Assembly (NCBI GenBank): GCA_005773635.1
Contig: SXHN01000046.1
Location: forward strand, 61,848 to 125,847
DNA length: 64,000 bases
Direction of reading: 5' to 3'
Source of the DNA: Actinomycetota bacterium
GTDB taxonomy: Bacteria > Actinomycetota > Acidimicrobiia > IMCC26256 > PALSA-610
Numbering within the stretch: the first letter of the stretch is position 1; every line of letters starts with the position of its first letter. The position numbers were made by a program, and so were the translations under genes. Shown here in pieces: positions 61,442-64,000 of the stretch. A model generated the notes under the pieces. It saw nothing but the letters and a program-made list of their open reading frames with translations, did no database searches and was not told the origin of the DNA.

Positions 61442-62611
61442 TTAGTTCTGAGGTTTCTTGTCGCCGATGACCCACATCGAAAAGAACTGCGAACCGCCGC
61501 CGTAGGCATGCCCCATCGCCCGGCCCGTTTTCATTTCGACTTGATAGTCACCCGCACGGCGCCGCACCTGCTGCGCAGCCTCGCCGAAGCGAATCATTCC
61601 CGAGGCTCCGATTGGGTTAGATGAAAGGACTCCCCCACTGGGGTTCCAGGGAATATCGCCGTCAGCTGCCGTCGCGCCTTCTTGGGTGAGTTTCCAGCCA
61701 TCGCCTTCGGGACAAAAGCCCAAGTTCTCCAACCACATTGGCTCGTACCACGCGAACGGCACATAGATCTCGGCACAATCAAGCTCGTTGCGCGGGTTAC
61801 TGATACCAGCTTGCGCGTACAAGTCTTTCGCGCACTCACGCCCAGCCAACGGATTGACTGCGTCGCGATGCGCAAACATGGTGGGCTCCGATCGCATCGC
61901 CATTCCGTGCACCCAAGCAACGGGTCCATCAGCAGCATCGGCAACGGCTTCGGATGCGATCACCATCGCCATAGCCCCGTCGCTGGATGGGCAAGTGTCG
62001 AGGTACCGAATCGGGTCCCATAACAACGGCGAAGCTTCAACCATCTCCAACGAAATATCGGGAATGTGCAGGTGCGCATTCGGATTGCGCAATGCGTTCA
62101 GCCGGTCCTTAACCGCGACCAAGTGGCCAGTGTTGCGCGGCGCACCGGATCGTTGAATATACGCACGAATGATCGGGGCGAAATAGCCACCCGCTCCCGA
62201 CGCGAGCGCGGCCGAGAACGGTTGCGACACCGAAAGACCCCATGTAGCGTTGCTTTCGCTTTGTTTTTCGAAGGCAACAGTAAGCACACGCTGATGCACA
62301 CCAGCGGTCACAAGCTTCGTCGCGACGATTGCAGTTGAACCACCGACAGAACCCGCAGTGTGCACGCGCATCATCGGCTTGCCCACGGCGCCGAGCGCGT
62401 CAGCGAGATACAGCTCCGGCATCGCAACGCCCTCGAACATGTCAGGGGCCTTGCCGATGACGACGGCGTCGATATCGGCCCACGTCATCCCAGCGTCTTC
62501 CAACGCCTGCATGGCAGCTTCGCGCACAAGGCCTGCCATCGAAACGTCTTTACGAGCCGAACGATGTTTCGTCTGGCCGACTCCTACTACCGCTGCACGA
62601 TGTGCACCCAT
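61442..62611 (-). CDS. Thiolase-fold lipid-transfer protein/acetyl-CoA acetyltransferase-like (no standard nucleophile Cys)
   Basis: A 389-residue thiolase-superfamily protein. Seen: AAVVGVGQTKHRSARKDVSM at the start, ALEDAGMTWADIDAVVIGKA, the usual nucleophile region reading VHTAGSVGGSTAIV without the expected Cys, GAGGYFAPIIRAY, NELDCAEIYVPF, and NPSGGVLSSNPIGASGM, where the HP of GHPxGxSG is NP. The missing Cys resembles steroid-type Ltp2 retro-aldolases rather than condensing thiolases. The ATG at 62611 has GGGAG upstream. It follows a second thiolase-like gene by one base and a DUF35 gene, as in sterol-catabolic clusters. Confidence 0.82.
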   Translation of the reverse strand: MGAHRAAVVGVGQTKHRSARKDVSMAGLVREAAMQALEDAGMTWADIDAVVIGKAPDMFEGVAMPELYLADALGAVGKPMMRVHTAGSVGGSTAIVATKLVTAGVHQRVLTVAFEKQSESNATWGLSVSQPFSAALASGAGGYFAPIIRAYIQRSGAPRNTGHLVAVKDRLNALRNPNAHLHIPDISLEMVEASPLLWDPIRYLDTCPSSDGAMAMVIASEAVADAADGPVAWVHGMAMRSEPTMFAHRDAVNPLAGRECAKDLYAQAGISNPRNELDCAEIYVPFAWYEPMWLENLGFCPEGDGWKLTQEGATAADGDIPWNPSGGVLSSNPIGASGMIRFGEAAQQVRRRAGDYQVEMKTGRAMGHAYGGGSQFFSMWVIGDKKPQN

Positions 62612-62612
62612 G

Positions 62613-63674
62613 TCACTCTCCCTCCAAGACGCACACCATGTTTTGCTGGAGACACGGTCCACTGCTGATATGCGCTACGCCGCGATTGGCGTCGCCGCCC
62701 GTGATTGCCTTTGCGACCTCGCCGATGCGGTTTAAGCCTGCGCCCATGATGACGTTCGCGGCCAACGGGCCGCCCGACGGGTTGATCTTGGTTTTCGAAG
62801 GATCGATGCCAAGCGCTTCCGTGAGGAGCAATTCCTCGTGGCTGAACTGAGCATGCAATTCAGCGATGTCGAGATCACCTTCGCCCGCGCCAGCTTTCTG
62901 GGCGGCCAAGGTCGCCGATGCAGAACGCGACAGATCACGGGCTCCGAACGTCATTGCATCTATTCGGTGGTCGAAGCCACGAATCCATGCCGGACGCGAA
63001 CAGTGTCGACGAGCGACATCATCGGCCGCGATCACTATGACCGTGGCGCCATCACTCACTGGGAAGATGTCGCTCTCGCGCAGCGGGTCGCTCACCAACG
63101 GCGATTCAGCAAGCAATCTTTCTGCGCTGGCATCAGCGGCTGCTCGCACCGCGTAGTCGATGCTCATTCCGTTTCGCTGGGCGCGGGCAGCCACTTCGGC
63201 GAAGTCGCGTTCAGTCGCGCCAGTTCGGTGCATAAAAGCGCGCGCTTGCAGCGCGGCCATGTCGCTCATGGACGGCCACAATGGCACCGTGTAATACGGA
63301 TCAGTTTGAACTGTCATGAGTTCGAGAGGATCACCGCTGCTGCCCTTTGAAAAGCCGTAGATCAGCGCGCTATCGACCTCACCGGTTTGGATGTAGCACC
63401 AAGCTTCATACAGCGCCCATGCTGCATCCATCTCCACGTGACTCTCGCGAATCGGAGGCACCGCTCCGACCGCATCGACACCTGCGACAAACGCGAACGG
63501 TCCACCGAACAAATAGTCGAGGCTCCCTGAACACACAAAACCAATGTCAGCCTTTGGGATTGTCGATTTAGCAATCGCTTCGCCGAGTACCGGAACAATG
63601 ATCTCAACTTCGTTGTGCACCACATCGCGCGCCACCGCGCTCGTGGCATAGCTGATGACTCCAACCTCTCGCAT
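62613..63674 (-). CDS. Thiolase-fold lipid-transfer protein, partner of the downstream gene
   Basis: A 353-residue thiolase-like protein, shorter than usual. Seen: KADIGFVCSGSLDYLFGGPF at the start, a nucleophile region RESHVEMDAAWALYEAWC lacking a Cys at the expected place, GVISYATSAVARD at the N-terminus, DIAELHAQFSHEELLLTEAL and INPSGGPLAANVIMGAG, then a final SSGPCLQQNMVCVLEGE-type end. Pairs of such proteins with a DUF35 gene occur in actinobacterial steroid and fatty-acid gene clusters (ltp3/ltp4 type in mycobacteria, from memory). No strong ribosome site precedes the ATG. Substrate unknown. Confidence 0.8.
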   Translation of the reverse strand: MREVGVISYATSAVARDVVHNEVEIIVPVLGEAIAKSTIPKADIGFVCSGSLDYLFGGPFAFVAGVDAVGAVPPIRESHVEMDAAWALYEAWCYIQTGEVDSALIYGFSKGSSGDPLELMTVQTDPYYTVPLWPSMSDMAALQARAFMHRTGATERDFAEVAARAQRNGMSIDYAVRAAADASAERLLAESPLVSDPLRESDIFPVSDGATVIVIAADDVARRHCSRPAWIRGFDHRIDAMTFGARDLSRSASATLAAQKAGAGEGDLDIAELHAQFSHEELLLTEALGIDPSKTKINPSGGPLAANVIMGAGLNRIGEVAKAITGGDANRGVAHISSGPCLQQNMVCVLEGE

Positions 63675-63681
63675 GTTATTT

Positions 63682-63857
63682 GGCCCTACTTCGTCCGGGC
63701 CTGCGAGTGACTTGCAAACTCATATCGCTCCTTCGTCGCTCCTGAGCTTCTCCGCTCACCGCGAGACTTTGGGCCCTACTTCCAGCCGGCCACTGAGCCC
63801 TACTTCGTCCGGGCCTGCGAGTGAACTGCAAACTCATATCGCTCCTTCGTCGAACTG
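63682..63857. repeat. Direct repeat pair of about 58 bp (114-bp spacing) plus a partial third copy
   Basis: CCCTACTTCGTCCGGGCCTG begins copies at 63684 and 63798, and each runs about 58 bases to TCCTTCGTCG with one mismatch (GACTTGC against GAACTGC). A partial third copy, GGGCCCTACTTCCAGCCGG, lies at about 63771. The block fills the 193-base gap between the DUF35 and thiolase-like genes. It is unrelated to the 73-bp family. It contains a spurious frame with the peptide PTSSGPAS(D/E)LQTHIAPSS twice. Confidence 0.9.
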
Positions 63858-63867
63858 AAAAAAACGC

Positions 63868-64000
63868 TTACAAATTGCTCTTGTAGTGGTCGTATGGGGC
63901 GTCGGGTTCGCCTGTGGGTTCGAAGTGCATGAGTGAATGGTGGGTACGTGTGAGCTTTTCAGCCCACTTCGCTTTCACCCGCATACCCATGCGCACTTCG
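63868..64000 (-). CDS. DUF35 OB-fold acyl-CoA-associated protein (partial, N-terminus beyond window)
   Basis: Only the last 43 codons are present. Read on the minus strand they give EVRMGMRVKAKWAEKL, a basic stretch, and HFEPTGEPDAPYDHYKSNL, the usual end of the DUF35 OB-fold that in sterol and fatty-acid clusters binds thiolase-like partners (ChsH2 C-terminus/DUF35 type). It ends at 63868, 193 bases before the next gene, with the direct repeats between. It leads the thiolase-like pair. Confidence 0.75.
   Translation of the reverse strand, partial: EVRMGMRVKAKWAEKLTRTHHSLMHFEPTGEPDAPYDHYKSNL

Noticed and set aside
63655..63858. 67-residue plus-strand ORF
   Set aside because: It exists only because the repeat spacing is a multiple of three; it has no ribosome site and overlaps the thiolase-like start.
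1..64000. tRNA, rRNA or prophage segments
   Set aside because: Intergenic gaps were read for cloverleaf-like stems, CCA ends, integrase or transposase fragments and none was found; weak cases could still be missed by eye.

Overview
The window looks like a contiguous chromosomal stretch from a moderately GC-rich actinobacterium. I infer class Acidimicrobiia (Ilumatobacter-like). Evidence: a mycothiol ligase (mshC) and a TIGR03083-type mycothiol-associated protein; a PIM-type pgsA-patA-pimA run downstream of thrS-HIT, as in mycobacteria; a division cluster with no ftsA but with sepF, yggT and divIVA; MurE carrying the meso-DAP signature DNPR; and an L,D-transpeptidase with GYW/FGDA repeats of a kind I associate with Acidimicrobiia. 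No rRNA, tRNA, CRISPR array, transposase or phage gene was recognised. No gene-free gap exceeds 300 bases; the longest (8600-8890, 42231-42480, 57705-57919, 7227-7420, 63675-63867) hold repeats or promoters described below.

Layout. 1-7226 (minus): pimA (cut by the left edge), patA, pgsA, a hairpin, mscL, a small membrane protein, a DUF2254 membrane protein, a HIT hydrolase and thrS. 7227-8890: mshC, bracketed on both sides by arrays of one 73-bp repeat lying in opposite orientation. 8891-18006: an F420-dependent NADP reductase homologue, a DUF2510-DUF4870 membrane protein, dnaE, a phosphodiesterase, an Rrf2 regulator, rluD, lspA and a DksA-type zinc finger with a histone-H1-like tail. 18127-23078: an L,D-transpeptidase divergent from ileS.

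23093-42230 (minus) is one long division and cell-wall (dcw) block, in transcription order mraZ, rsmH, ftsL-like, ftsI, murE, murF, mraY, murD, ftsW, murG, murC, murB, ftsQ, then ftsZ (own promoter), yggS, sepF, yggT, divIVA. Most junctions up to ftsQ overlap by 4 bases or nearly touch, so this is effectively one operon making lipid II and the divisome. A sigma70-like promoter with TGG boxes precedes mraZ.

42481-47761: an HNH protein, a conserved 94-residue protein, and a moxR-DUF58-transglutaminase operon. 47770-61373: mixed housekeeping genes, namely a DUF3040 protein, a Gfo/Idh oxidoreductase, DNA polymerase IV, Nudix, mycothiol-linked protein, threonine aldolase, acyl-CoA thioesterase, AAC(3)-like acetyltransferase, PH-domain protein, glycerol kinase, PlsC, TetR, an AlaC-like aminotransferase and two tandem HAD phosphatases. 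61442-64000 (minus): a DUF35 protein (cut by the right edge) and two thiolase-fold proteins lacking the usual nucleophilic cysteine, an arrangement like actinobacterial ltp/DUF35 lipid- or sterol-catabolism clusters; a second repeat family lies between them.

The most unusual items are the inverted 73-bp repeat arrays enclosing mshC, the DksA-H1 fusion, a 15-bp inverted repeat between mraZ and rsmH, the 12-bp GTGCAC repeats between the L,D-transpeptidase and ileS, and the Cys-less thiolase pair. I found no clear evidence of an entirely new multi-gene system.
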